Positions 46,926 to 59,479 are shown, counted from the first letter of the stretch. The stretch is 64,000 nt of DNA from Dasypus novemcinctus (GCF_030445035.2 NC_080683.1:119273225-119337224), one strand, 5' to 3'. Translations and numbers: made by a program. Notes: generated from the sequence alone by a model not told the origin.

Positions 46926-48741
46926 GTTTTTATAAAGCAACAAAGGCAGATTAGGTGATTTCTTACTACTTCATGCCCTGAAGGGCTTGTTGCATACTTA
47001 TTGTTTAAATAACATGTCAAATCAGAGAACAGCATTTTATACATAATCCATAACTACAGAAAATTATGCAAACTTCCAACTAGTAGATGATTTATTTCTC
47101 ATGGGCTTAAGATTTCCTACCAGCAAGGCTATATAAGCCAGTACTCAATAAAAAAGTGACCTCATTTTTCCCAGTTTGTATAGTGCTCTTAGCATCTTCA
47201 CTGGACCTTGGGCCACATCTAGTTCACAGGCTAAATCAATATCCACTTTCTGCCCCTTTTATTATTTTTCAAAGGAGCCTGCTGGAGGTCCTCCTACTCC
47301 CATGAAGGACCTTTCCTAATTAACACATCTTAGTGAGGGATAAAAGATTTTTAGTATTCCAACAATGTTACAAATTCTATTAACACGAGAAAACATTGTA
47401 CTTTATCAATTACAGCAGAGAATATAGTTTTGTCTCACCCAACCAAACAACATTTAATAAGATGATAGAGTAGCAGGGACCTTACAGCTTGTCCCAATTG
47501 TTTGTCTATTCCAGGCTCTTAATATATCATTGTCTGATATTTCTTAGTAGGGTCCCTGCCACAGGTTTTTTCTGTGCAGCCAGATTTATTGCAGCCAGGC
47601 TAGGGTAGAAAGCCTTGAGGAAGAACTGCAAAAGTCCATTGCTGACCTTTCACACAGTTTTTGTAGTTTTGGTATTCGTTCATGTTCATTTTCTTTTTAC
47701 AAAACACATAACTCACTGAATGCTACCACAATACTTTTACAATTTGCTATATGCATTTTAGTTCTGTCCTGCATATCTTCATTTTCTGAATTTATAAAAC
47801 TAACCATTTTATTCTAGGACAAAATACACCTTATAACATTTCAGTTAGCATTCCCACAAACTTTTTACCTTTTTCAATATTCGCTTAACTTTTAAATCTT
47901 TCATTTTATCCTCCCTTTCTCTCTTTTTTCCTTTTCCTTTCTCTTTCTTTTTTCCTTCCTTTTTCTCTCTTCTTCTTTTTTCTTTTCTCTTTCTTTATGG
48001 GCACTTGCCCTTCTCTGGGCACCTGCCCTTCTCTGGGCACCCACCCTTCTCTTTTTCTTTCTCTTTTTCTTTTTAACACACACTGAAAGAATTACAACAC
48101 ACACAGTGACATTGAGCAGACAAAACAAAACAAAACAAAAAAAAAAACACAACAATTCCAAATCTACTAACCTAGAATTTCTTCATTGATTTTAGTTTGA
48201 CTTTTAATAAGCTCTCAAGCTTCCCTGTCTTCTGCCTTTTCTGTTTCTTTCCTCTAATGTTCTTTTTGTTAACTCTTCTTCTAGGTTTCTTTTATAATCC
48301 AACATTTCTTTTCCAGTTTTCCTCCTCTCAATTTTCTTCTTAATCTCTTTCTGTCCCCAAGTCATACTTTTTTAATGATGCCATGCTTAAACAAGTTCTG
48401 TAGTTTAGATACTTTTGAGGTAAAGTCATTCTAGTCTTCGGAATGAGACCCAGCTGTGCAGGTTCCAGGGTCTGTCTCTCCATTTGCATGACCAGATGTT
48501 CTGGGTTCTGTAGGAACTTTAGACATCTCTTGGCACCCATGGCTTGGCTCCATCCATCAAGCTGGCACCCACACAGCATGTTCTCCATCTCCCGGGGAAA
48601 TACAAGCAAACCCTCAAGGATTTCGAAGGCTTTCCAAACCACTTGGGGCTCTGTGCCATCACACCGACTTTACTTTTGCTCAAGGCAATCCTTCTTCCTT
48701 TCAGGTTCCTGTTTGGGAGCCAGTTGCTTAGCTTCCCTTCA
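46926..48741 (-). other. ERV internal remnant, no recognisable gene
   Basis: About 1.8 kb lies between the polypurine tract and the primer binding site. A reverse frame of 100 codons at 48340-48642 lies where a leader or gag start might be, but I see no gag features. Another frame (47901-48161) is low-complexity, Lys/Arg-rich and comes from a purine tract. No reverse transcriptase, protease or envelope motif is visible. Confidence 0.6.
47920..48072. repeat. Polypyrimidine tract with an 18-bp repeat
   Basis: Long C/T tracts surround three 18-bp units (47998-48015, 48016-48033, 48034-48051) of the form tgggcac-ttgcccttctc with small changes. Confidence 0.8.
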
Positions 48742-48760
48742 AGCCCCATGTTGGGTGCCA
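48742..48760 (-). other. Primer binding site, tRNA-Lys(1,2) type
   Basis: The reverse complement starts TGGCACCCAAC and ends GGGGCT. The tRNA-Lys(1,2) site differs at two positions, both G-to-A at CpG. The site lies 2 bp inside the 5' LTR, as in betaretroviruses and lentivirus-like elements. Confidence 0.8.
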
Positions 48761-48762
48761 GT

Positions 48763-49124
48763 TGTTGCGCTAAGTCAGCAATTGGTTGCCTCAAAGGGAA
48801 GGCAGAGTAGAACATATGAAATAAAAGGATTGAAAGAAAGACACAAGAGAAGAGATAAAGATAGGACCAGGGGCTCACAGCTTTTGGAACTGAGAGCCTC
48901 AACCTTAGTTTCCACATCATATTTATTTGGAAACTAATGAGCAGCAGTTTGCTACCAGAACTGCAATATTTACAATAACAGGAAGTAACTGCAACATCAT
49001 CTACAATAGCAGGAAGCAACTTGCAACATCTACAGTAAGGTAACATCTACAATAACAGGAAGCAATTGCAACATTATCTACAATGACAGGAAGGAACAAA
49101 TAGGTAAACCAGTTTCCCACAACA
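48763..49124 (-). repeat. 5' LTR of the ERV
   Basis: The 362-bp LTR reads TGTTGTGGGAAAC at its minus-strand start and ends in ...GCGCAACA. Its U3 minisatellite has about 4 units (48957-49098). It matches 46301-46912 outside the repeats with scattered substitutions, so the insertion is not recent. Confidence 0.85.
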
Positions 49125-49130
49125 GTACCT
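49125..49130. repeat. 6-bp target-site duplication, right copy
   Basis: gtacct pairs with gaacct at 46295-46300. Confidence 0.7.
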
Positions 49131-49157
49131 TGATAGAGTTAGGAAACTAAGACAACA
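49131..49157 (+). mobile_element. MLT1-like LTR, 3' remainder
   Basis: tgatagagttaggaaactaagacaa continues the MLT1 3' end cut at 46300. This shows the LTR was in place before the provirus. Confidence 0.75.
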
Positions 49158-49800
49158 AGTGTCTTAAAAACTGGAAACTTAAAACAGCCAAGAGGAAAGA
49201 AAATAACTGAGAATATAAAGAGAGAGAGAATAAATCATGCAGATTAAAATATGAAAATCTGTGGCTCTTTTTGTGGGTCTTGTGCAGAAGCTGTTTGCAA
49301 TCATCTTCCTTTTTCCAAAAGTTTTGAGTGGAAGCTTTCTCTTCACAAGTGTCATCTGATTTTGAAGAATTCTTAAGAATGTTCTGTCTGAGGTTTCTGA
49401 CTAGAACAGGATTCAAAGAGGTTTCTGCTTTTAATTGAGTAGTGTGGCTCTGAGGACAAACCCTTGAGTCTCATTATTTGAAAGTTGCTAACAGAGCCTG
49501 ATCAGGTGTTGGCATCAAGACCCAAGGCTGGGTTTTCTCTTAAGTTTCATTCAGAAGGTGAAATACATTCAATTATTACCAGAATGGAAAAGAGGGGAAT
49601 GATCTCTGAAGTGTATACACAATTTGTTTCTAAGGATGTTTTTCATGATTTAGCCTGGGAGTAAGAATATGTCCTGGAGAGTAAGGACATTTATGAACTA
49701 GGGCCAAATCTAGGGCCATTTGGTTTGAACCAGAGCATACCACAAATTGCCTTTGATCAAAGGTGCAATTGGAATTTAGTAGTGGAGAAGCAAAAGCTTT
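49158..49800. other. Unique sequence
   Basis: No repeat family or gene is recognised. A short reverse frame (89 codons at 49147-49416) ends in LTR-derived sequence and has no family character. Confidence 0.4.
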
Positions 49801-51900
49801 TGGCAGATAGTTATTACAGTAATCCTTGTATATAAAAATGGATATTTTCCTTAGAAGTATGCAGTCACTGAAATATATTAATTTTTTTTATATAATTAAC
49901 CCAGAGAAAATAAGTTTTTATTTAAAAAGAGAATAATTTGGTAATAAAATAACTCTGCCCATGGTCTAAAGATAATTAAAATTTGGGGAACACTGCACAA
50001 ACCTAATTCTTTCTATTATCTTTTTTTTAAAATGCAAAGAAGCAAATTTTTGTGTTAGCTGATGGTCATTTCAGAAAAGTCAAAGAAAGCTTAGACTTAA
50101 AAGACTTGTTGATAGTTCATGATGAGTTTAGTTCTACTTTGGGAAAGAAAAAAAATCAAGTCAAAGTATCTAAAGAAACATTTATAGGAAATATGCTGAC
50201 AACACAAAACAATATGTTATGTTACAGCAATTTGAAAATTAATGTCTTTCAAAAATAATGAACTTTTTGTCAAAGGGTTCAGGAGCAAGCCAAAACATTC
50301 AGAGAACTAACAATCTTTTAGTGATAAAATAGAACCTCTATTATTTCAGCACAGAATAATTTTTTCATTTTATAGAAAAGAAAAAAAACCTCAATTATAA
50401 TTTTACTTTTGATATGTTATTTATGTAACAATTTGCAGGAAAAATTCATAAACCATTTTTCTTAAGAAAAAGTACATTGACAATGAGCCCACATTAAAAG
50501 CAAACATTTTAACAAAATTCATTGTTTCCTTCAAGCTCACCATCAATCATTAAAAAACTCAGTTGTAAAAAAAAATTATTACCATTGAAATTTTAAAATT
50601 TAAATATGCTATTAAATTTGTCTTCTAAAAAGTTATTTATATAGCTTTGAATTAATCTCAATATATCTTTATATGTATGTGTTTGGACATTGACATCTAT
50701 GCAAATAGAGGATACACATGAAGCTTTTAATCCTGTCTTTTAAATATAATAACTTAATAATTAAAAATAATCTATAACAATTTCTATAGAAAACAGAGAA
50801 GCCATATTTATTACCTTATATACTTATTCCTGTTTGTTTCTAATTATTTGTATGAGTTACATTCTTTAACTAGAAGAGCCAACTTTTGCTATGTAGAAAT
50901 AGAAGAAACTAGAAGGTAGTGCACAAGAATTGTGTAGCTATATATTTTTTCTGAGTACATATTATATACCTCTTTAACACAACTTAAGATGGTGAAATAA
51001 ACTTATGCATGCATTAATTAAAGAGATTGTGCATCCTGTGAATATATAGTGATTCCATTTTTAGAAATAAGGAAAAAAGTTAATTTAAAATAATGTTTAG
51101 TGACTAACATTTGTATTTTTTTCTGTTTTAGAAATTGTGTATATACCCAAAATAATTTATTAATTAACTTAATTTAATATTAAAGATCTTAAAATTGACT
51201 AGAAATCTGGAAAGTATGAGTTGTCAACACATTAAATTTTTATGATTTACAGCCTTATAGGAATACATAATATTAAAACTATGTCTTTTGTTTGGTTTCT
51301 TTTAGTTAAACACATTCTAATATATATTCGTAATCTAAACTCTTTGTGGAAATGCTGATTACTTAATGACTCAGAACTAAATGTAGAACATTTTAAAAAC
51401 TTAAAATAAGAAATCTTGTCTTAATTAAAATATTGTGACTACCTCACTTTTCCTGGTACTAATACTAGGGAGAGGATATAGCATTGTTTTTAAGCTAAAA
51501 TTAAATAAATCCCTTTCATTTGTCAAAATAATCATTGATCAGGGATATTGCATAGGATTTTTTTCACTCTACACATGAAGAATAAACTTTTGAAAATGTA
51601 AATTAACTTATTTACATATGAGAAAATAAATTAAGACTGATGAATTCATGTAAAAGCTCTAAATGTCTAGCTTTCCTTTATTTTTAATGAGAATATTGTT
51701 ACTCATACTCACAGGTAAACTTTTTCTTCTTTATTCCAGATTTGGTAAGGAAAAAAAAACAGCATTTAGAGCAATTTGTTTTGGTTTCTGTTTTTGGAAA
51801 TTCTTGACTGTTTATCTGGGCTAAATATTTCTAGAGTGTGAACACAGTGACAAAACTATTGTTTTTTTTGGATCAGTTAATCTCTAAAGTTACCCAAGAG
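49801..51900. other. Very AT-rich segment, no gene seen
   Basis: Base composition is visibly dominated by A/T with many A-tracts, TTTTTT runs and ATATAT steps, over about 2 kb. I recognise no repeat family. The 68-codon frame at 50052-50258 is not recognised. It could be scaffold-attachment-type DNA, but this is only inferred from composition. Confidence 0.45.
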
Positions 51901-53100
51901 ACAGAAAAAGGAGTAAGAGAGGAAGGGGAAAAAAGTGAGAGGCAACAGACTTCAGACAGATATTACAATATCACTGCAAAAGGCAAATGATCTGCCTGCT
52001 GCAAGGAGAGGAGAAGGCTTAGGTGAAAACCCCCTTTTCCCAAACAGAGGCACACGTATACCGGGGTGGGGGGCAGAAGGAGGGGCTCATTAGAGTTGAT
52101 TTAAACAGTGACTTGGGCTTTTTTTACAAGTCCATGAAGCTGTAAGCTTTTTAACTGTACACCAATCATTAAGCTCTGAAATATGGAGGTGAAGAAGGAG
52201 AGCTTCTTATTAAACAAAGACATCTCTCTTTGCGAAAGGCAAATCATCGAATCTCTTTATGAGAGTTTCTTTCCCTTTTTGCTTTAACGTATCTTTCAAA
52301 GGAACATTCTTGTTCGTGCCAAAAGTTCCCCAAAATAGCCCCTGGAATTTCAGACAATCGTAGGTGCAATTACGCTACTTAGAAAGAAGCACACTTGCTC
52401 TAGCGCATGAAGGGAGGCGCCGTGTAAATAGCAAAGGTCGGAAAGGGGTGCTGTTGCCACTTGGTGTCGCCAGAACGTGGCCAAAGAGGAGCAGTCAACA
52501 GGGTCCAATGAGCCCTCCAGCTCAAGGCTAACAAAATGAAATAAAACATTTCTCAGGAACGCAAAGACAAGTCTGAGTTTTATTCGGAAAACAAAACAAC
52601 AAACAACTTTATTAAGGTGTCATTTATAACAACTAACCTAAGGCAAATTTCGTCCAATGGACGACAGCCATGACCTTCTGAGCTCTTTCCGCCTTGGGGC
52701 CAGCCTGGGGCTATGCGTGTGCTCCCCTGTAGACTTCTTGTAGAGTCAGAACAGAAAGCTTCATGAGGACAGAAAGGCCAAACAGAGTCATCCAAGCATT
52801 TCTCAAACAGTTCTTAATTTCTCAGGGAGAATAAATGGAGGACTGTGAGTTGATAAAATGAAATTGGAGCTCAGACCCAATTCAGGACAGACCTCACTCT
52901 CGAGACCAGAAGTCCCACCCTCCACGGGGCACCCTAGTGGACCCAGGGGACGGCTCCTCCTTGTCACTTCACAGCACTGAGAAGATCTTGGTTGGAGGTG
53001 GCACCTCCAAGTTTTTCAACAACTGATTTCTCAAAAGACCACTAGAAATACCTGTTGACCGCGGAGAACTAAACTCATTAGTTAGCCTCACTGTGCCGTG
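51901..53100. other. Repeat-free block, candidate conserved non-coding DNA
   Basis: 52090-52420 reads as undecayed complex sequence with ordered motifs (ccaatcattaag, tctttgcgaaagg, ttttgctttaacg, aattacgctact), and no repeat. No coding frame. Confidence 0.35.
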
Positions 53101-55199
53101 AAAGAATATTAACATTGTCTCAAGAGGGGAAAGTCAGCGTAGGATATCCCCAGGGTTTTAGGGCCTGGGTTGGGCGATTTTAATGCCAGTTTTTATAAGG
53201 TAGGGTAGGGCTTGGGGTTGGTTGTAACAGTTTGGGATCCCAGAGAAGCCAGGGTCTTAAGCTCTTTTTAGTGAACAAACCGTTAATCTTGACAAGGAAG
53301 CTGTTTTGTTGGGCCACAGTCTTCTCTTCAAGGAACAACTTATTTCTGGAGGTGACAGCTAAGTTAAATTTGCTTTGCTCTCCATGTTATTTCACCCAGG
53401 GACAGAAATCACGTTGATTTTGGTTTTCATTCTCTCCCACCCCGATGGAGCTCGTGTCGGGTCCCAGAGAGAGGGTCTGCTAGATTCATCGCACAGGTGT
53501 GTTGTAACATTAGGATTATTATAAGGCCTTGGATATCAAGCCACACTATTAGAGAGGTCACTAATAGGCCTTTCTCCAAGGATTTCCAATCAAATTAGCC
53601 ATCTTTTCGTCTCTATGGATTGATAGGGGGTACATAATCTTAAAGGGCTATTATGCATTCAGTGATGATTTTTACACACCTCTGTGCTTTGTTAGCACAT
53701 TCACTATGTGACCAAACAGTAAGTCATCTTGAATGAACTCTGTAGGCTTCTTCCCACCAACGGACTGGTGGGACCATCGCTGTAGGCTGAGATGGCCGCA
53801 GGAAGACAATACAAGGTCATATGGTGATGGGGGAGAAGGCGATGCCTTCCAGGACAAAATGGCAAGTGCCAAAATCACACACTGTGTCAGGAACAATGGC
53901 CAAGCTAGAAAGGACACAAACCTTTGTCCATTCGAAGATACCTGAAAGCCCTTGGGCAGCATCTAAAACTTCCGCACAGTTGAGGCCCAAAGAGAATACA
54001 ATAAATTCCTATATGTCAGAGGCTTCAGAAGGAAAAAGAACCAACAGAAATGTGAGTTACTCTGGGATCAGGCTAAGAGAAGAGAGGAAGATGGGGCAGG
54101 TAGTGCTGTGCCGAGCCCCGTGATTTGCACTGCTGTGGTCGTAGAACTGGAGACGGCTGCCATCGTCGTGCTTATTTCCTTGGCTGAGTTCTCTGGTGCC
54201 TGGTCCGTGGAACCTGGAGATGCGAGAGTCACATTCACAAGGGGAAAAAAAAAGTCTTGCTCTAAGGGTATGTCAAGTATATTATAATCACAGTGCATTA
54301 ACAATAGACTGATTTGACCCATCGAAACAAGCACAATGACAACATATGATTTAAGGAGCACAACAGCTCGGGGAGCAAACCAAAAAAAAGAAAATACCAT
54401 TTTCACAGAACAAAAATGGCTATGATTTTTATTTTAGTTTCCCATGTTTTCTAAAAATTGTCTCAGTTTATAAAATCACAGGAGTGACTATACACTTAAC
54501 AATGACTTCTTGCACGTGTGAGTGCATCCTGAGAGAAGTCGCCAGCCTCACAAATCATCGCCGAGTGGCCAGGTGCCAGGGAGCAGGTGGCTTTGTCAGG
54601 TTCGGCAGGGTCGTACTTGTACAAATGCTAACGGCTGGGCAGGTCGGGGCAATTTCTCTTGGATGGAAGGAACAACGTGGTCTTTTCAGCTGATTTGTTT
54701 TTCTGGGATTTTCATAACATCTGCTAAGGGTGCCAAGTCCTGTGAGTCTCTTTTTAAGGGCCAGACTCTTTAACCATGCATTTTTGGGTCATTTTGGAAC
54801 ATTATTTCTTATGAGGGGACTGTGTGGCCATGCTTCACAGCTTTCTGGGGGAGAATAACCCTGGAGTATCATTCTTGAACCTGTTAGTTTATTCTCTGGG
54901 GCTTCAGAGAATTCAAGGGGAAAACACTAGGCGGTAGTCATCCAGCCTGCGCCTGGGAAACTGTCAGATCTCCCGAGCGAGGCACAGTGTTTGGGTCTGC
55001 CCAGGACTTGGGTAAGAGAACTCAAAAGAAAAAAAAAAGTTCACAGAACACACATCTGCTAGGCACCAGATGGCAGCTGTTATTTCATCTCCCATGGAAC
55101 TTGCTCCTATAATTCTTGTTGCATTTCTTCTACGGCAGTCCTTACGGGTTTTAAGAGAGGCAAAAAAAAAAAAAGGAAAATATTTTGGGGAAAAATGAG
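53101..55199. other. Repeat-free sequence, no gene recognised
   Basis: Frames of up to 112 codons (54068-54406 in reverse) show no domains. No interspersed repeat is recognised. Confidence 0.35.
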
Positions 55200-55560
55200 G
55201 TGAATGTCACATTAAAACCAGGGCTTTAATTGTTCCAAAACTCAGGATTTGCAGAGTTAAGGTTCCCACAGCAATCCTCCAACTGTGCAGTGTGCATTAC
55301 AAAGGGATCACTCATTACATAATCAGCAAACCCCGGGTAATGTTACACAGCGTTCAGCAGATAAAGGGCACAAAATAATGGAAAGGAACTGCACTTTTTC
55401 TCTAATCTTAGATGTACAGAGCATATTATGTTACTGCATAAATATTACATGATCGTGTAACAAAATATACTAATGAAATACGCAGATGTGAAGCAAGGGC
55501 CCAAGGGTTGCGATGGCAGTGGGAGCACTTAAATTGATTTTCTCATTCTTTCTAATCCAA
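55200..55560. other. Candidate conserved non-coding element
   Basis: Complex, repeat-free sequence with paired words such as tcattacataatcag, aatgttacacagcg, aaatattacatgatcg and aagggcccaagg. It lies next to the reverse frame at 55574-55900. Conservation itself cannot be judged here. Confidence 0.3.
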
Positions 55561-55573
55561 ATTCAAACTTAAT

Positions 55574-55900
55574 TTAGCACTTGTGTCTTTTTGTAAGAGT
55601 GCAGTATGCCATGTGAGACTTGACAGTTTCTAATGGATCCATAAAAAGGCATTTAGAGTCATCTTTTTCTTTGGCAGCAATAATGTAGACACACAAATAT
55701 GCCACTGCCTTTCTCGTCCCAAGCTTCGGTTGCTTCCTGACTTCAGCATTCGATTGCTGAGCCCGAGACGAATTTCTGCGCAACAGTTTCTTGCCCATCG
55801 AGAGTCCCACCCATGTGCTTTTTCTATTTAGGGAACTAGGTTTGTCTTTTGGTTGATTGGGTTTCTGCCTCTCTTTCCATCTCTTCATATCTGTGGGCAA
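55574..55900 (-). other. Open frame of 108 codons, unrecognised
   Basis: The frame translates to a basic, Lys/Arg-rich start (MKRWKERQKP...) and a mixed composition that looks less repetitive than other frames here (segment KAVAYLCVYIIAAKEKDDSKCLFMDP). It has no signal peptide, no known domain and no repeat overlap. It may be a chance frame, or part of a non-coding conserved block. Confidence 0.15.
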
Positions 55901-58900
55901 AGTTGCCTATTCTTAGAGATGCCCTCTGCCAATTGATTAAAGATACATTTATACAGCACCTACTGTATAAGGAGCTCTGTTCTTGATGATGATGTGATGG
56001 AAAGAAATCATCGTAGTCGGCTTTTTAACAAATTAAGGCTTTCATTTGGATGATGCCAGAGTTAACCCTATTCAATTGGAATCACCTTCTGGTGTGCACC
56101 CCTTGTGCTGGCTTGTTACACCACCTTTTTTCCTTCCTTTTAATAATTTTATAAACGCCCTATTTTGGGCAATCACTTCCGGTATTGCTGGGAGTGCTGA
56201 ATGGCCTTCTCAGAGTTGCCGTGTTGAGCAGCCCCATGTGCTATGGGGCATACTGCTCATGCCAGGCCCTAATCCCTTTGGAAGATGAGGAACCTGAGAT
56301 ATGTTGGTGGCAGAGTGGATTGGACCCAGCTTTTTCCTCTCTGTTGGGTGAATTTTTCCCACAGGCCGCCACTCGGGCAAACGCCATGTTCGGTTGCATG
56401 GTGGCAGAATAGATTTGCTTCCAATGACACTGAGTTAGTAAGAAGACAAAGACATCGAAAGGAGAGATAAAGCAACAGGTCCAAATGGAAATCAGTAGAT
56501 GAAAACGGACACCCAAAAACCTGGTGGGGAAAAACAGAAAGAAAACAAAAGACAGAGAAATATATCTAAAACAAATGCTTTCATCAGTGCATCAAGTGAA
56601 GCTTCCCTTTAGAGTTTAAAACTATAATTTGACTTTTTAAAAAAGTTGTTTGTTCTATTTTTAAATGATCACTTGGATTTATTTTCATTATTTTAAAATT
56701 TTATCTGTCTGTGATGGAATAACATCTTTTTTCCAGATAATTGCTGTTCTTTTATGCTATAGCCCATGAGTTTAATTTTTGAATTCAATTATCAAATAGC
56801 ATACACTTAGTATAGTTATTCTTTCCAATTACTATAGTATCATAGGAATGTATTTTGTATTATCAATGATCTAAATATACCACTTTCAAATAGTCAAATG
56901 ATTTTAACAGAAGAGAAATTCTGAATATTGTTGGGGAAATCTTTGAAGTGCTCTCAGGCTGCTGCTAAGACTGCTACCTACTGTGGACTCTAACTTAAAT
57001 ATTTCTAACTATGGATATGCATTTTTTTTGGTTCTAACAATCTACTACCTATGTCTCCAGCAAGGAAACCACGAAACAGTGGGAGTAACTGAAGGTGAAG
57101 AAAAACACTTATTAAATTAAAATTTACTGCATTCGTTCTCAATGGAATCAATTACTAGACATCTGAGAAAAGGTATTTATATCTATAATAGGAAACAAAA
57201 GAAAGCAGCAATGTACAAATCAGATACTAATAAAGTAGCATTATACTTTAGAAACTTTGCAAAGTTCTGCATTAATATATGATTGTGGAGAATTGGAAAA
57301 GTTGAGAGAAAAACTATATGGCTGTTAAATTTTCTCTATTGATTTTCTACTCATTATTAAATAGTTCTGCTCTTAACATTCTGTTTATACTCTGTCACTT
57401 AATAACCAACATAAATCTCTAAAGCTGCTGGGAAAGTTTTGTTCTGTCTACTTTTACAAGAATGAGAGAGACTTTTAGATTGGTCTAATTAAGCAAGACT
57501 TTTTTTTTTTTAATCTCAGGAACTTCCATTTCTATGATGTTATTTTCTGTCACATGAGGTATAATAGAACTCACCATAAATGTTGACAGTTTTACCTATC
57601 ATTTTTAGTTGTTAACACATTTACACAGAATTTTTACAGAGGTCCCAACCATAGTTCATTTTTATAGCCATGATTACGATGTCTGCAAAATTGGATTCAT
57701 GCTTTTACCAAATTTGGCTGTGGTCTGCCTTCATTTGAAAGCCCATCTTTACTTAATTTTGGTCAAGTCCAAAATATATTGTTACAGATTTTTTAAAAAT
57801 GACCATCTATGTGGGATTTCCAAATGATTTAGTCACTGGATCTGTTAGCCTGTCTATGTCTCCCATAAAAATTGATGAGACAAGTAGAGGTTTGTTTATT
57901 CAACTAATTTAAGGTCTTAAGTTAAAGAGTATAAACAACACCTTCTATGAATTAAGCTGTCATTTTTAAAAAATGTTTTCACAATATGTTCCAGAGTAAT
58001 GTTCCCACAGGAAGTGTGTTAATAACTAAATAAGCTGTTCTGTTAGACTTATATTGCCATGGAAACATTCTCCTTACCTAAAGAAATGTGTTTAAGTTTT
58101 AGCTAGGATTTTACATTTGACACAATCCTGTAATTCTTTGATGGGTTTCCTTTACACTTGCTTTTTCACGTTGATGTTATTTATACACTTCTTGCACTTT
58201 TGTTACCCTCCTGAGTCATCTCAGAGAGAAACGCATTCCCGAGCCCTACTGTTCGATTTCACGCTAGACAGTCTACTCGTCTTTGGTTTGTTTACATGGG
58301 AAGATCAAGATAAGCCAGAAACAGATTCCAGGGGGCGTGCTCCATGTTTGGCCAATCAGAAGGCTTGGACAGAAACCTTTGGCAGAAAGGCAAGGAAATA
58401 TTTGGAAAACAACAAGATTTTACAGAAATGTTCTGCAGAGTGGCAATAACTGATCTGTAAACTCCGATGAACCCTTTCCCAAATATCTGTTTCTCTTGGC
58501 TAGAGACTAGCACCTTCTTTTTCTTGTCCAGTGAATTAATCAGTTCCACTCCATACGTGTGATCACTTGTCTTTTTCTGTAAACCCATGGACTGGAAAAA
58601 TGTGCACAATCCTTCCAACCTTTCCACTATTTCAATTCTGAATTCATCCAATGCTCATTTAATAAGCATTTGTCAAGCTTGGGGCATTGATAGACATGAC
58701 TATTCCTGTAAGTAACATAGCACCTGTTATCTTCTTTAATACACCCAATAGTTGGTATAAATATACCACACTGACGATGGCGTTTTTCTCATCACTGAAT
58801 TGATTCAGAAGTAGATAAGACCATTCAGGCAAGCAATGTACAGTCTATAGAAAATATGTAAAATAATTTTTCAAAATCACAGGAAAGGAATTCTTTAACA

Positions 58901-59470
58901 AAACATGGCTTTTTCACTTTAATATGTTGAATTGCTTTTTCCTGAATAGGTCAGACACCACACTTTGATTGCTAACTTCACTGTAGCACAATTACCTGTG
59001 ACTCTGCCATGCTTTACTGCTCACTTGCATTTGCTATGCTGCAGTTTGGCACTTACTTCTCACTGCTCCTTCTTCTGCCAGGATCCAGTTGTTTTGGGCC
59101 TTGGACTATGCAAGGACGACAGAATTGAGCACATCTCTAAAATGAGGACACACTGGTGATAGGCAAACAACCAGCACAAGCATTTTAGTCGGCTTCCAGA
59201 AAATGCAGCAGGTCCAATATCTGTTCTAGATACAAGACCGTTGTCACTGGAACGGGGGGCCCTAACCTTACTTACCTGGAAATGGCACTGACTGGAGAAG
59301 AGTAGACATTCATTGTCCTTTGATGGTTTAGGTCATTTCTTTTCCTTACCTTGTCTTTCTTATTTTGAAAGTTTCTTTTTTTCAAATGAAGACCTAAGTG
59401 GAAATGACAATTAAGACAGTTAGAAATAAATGGTTGAAGAGGGGAGAGGCACCCCGAGTTCTGCCTAATG
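55901..59470. other. Repeat-poor sequence, no gene recognised
   Basis: No recognised interspersed repeat. The part at 56600-58100 is AT-rich. Frames of 110-119 codons at 58117-58449 and 58292-58651 overlap each other on opposite strands without family features. Confidence 0.35.
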
Positions 59471-59479
59471 AGCCTGACT

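Larger units (their letters stand above)
46301..49124 (-). mobile_element. Deleted class II ERV provirus (betaretrovirus-like)
   Basis: Two LTRs in the same orientation (46301-46912 and 48763-49124) flank an internal region of about 1850 bp. On the minus strand the 5' LTR is at the right. Two bases after it lies a primer binding site (48742-48760) that fits the tRNA-Lys(1,2) type at about 17 of 19 positions, both mismatches being CpG-to-CpA type. A polypurine tract precedes the 3' LTR. A 6-bp duplication surrounds the unit. There is far too little internal sequence for gag, pol and env, and I recognise none of them, so it is a deleted or non-autonomous copy. Confidence 0.85.

Noticed and set aside
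47901..48161. Lys/Arg-rich reverse frame
   Set aside because: It is a translation of a purine tract and an 18-bp repeat, not a protein-like sequence.
48340..48642. Reverse frame as a retroviral gag start
   Set aside because: Its place downstream of the primer site is suggestive, but I see no matrix, capsid or zinc-knuckle features.
48519..49046. 175-codon reverse open frame
   Set aside because: It runs across the primer site and the 5' LTR of the provirus, so it spans non-coding control sequence and cannot be a normal protein.
58117..58651. Overlapping frames of 110 and 119 codons on opposite strands
   Set aside because: They lack family features, and both strands being open over the same sequence suggests composition, not coding.
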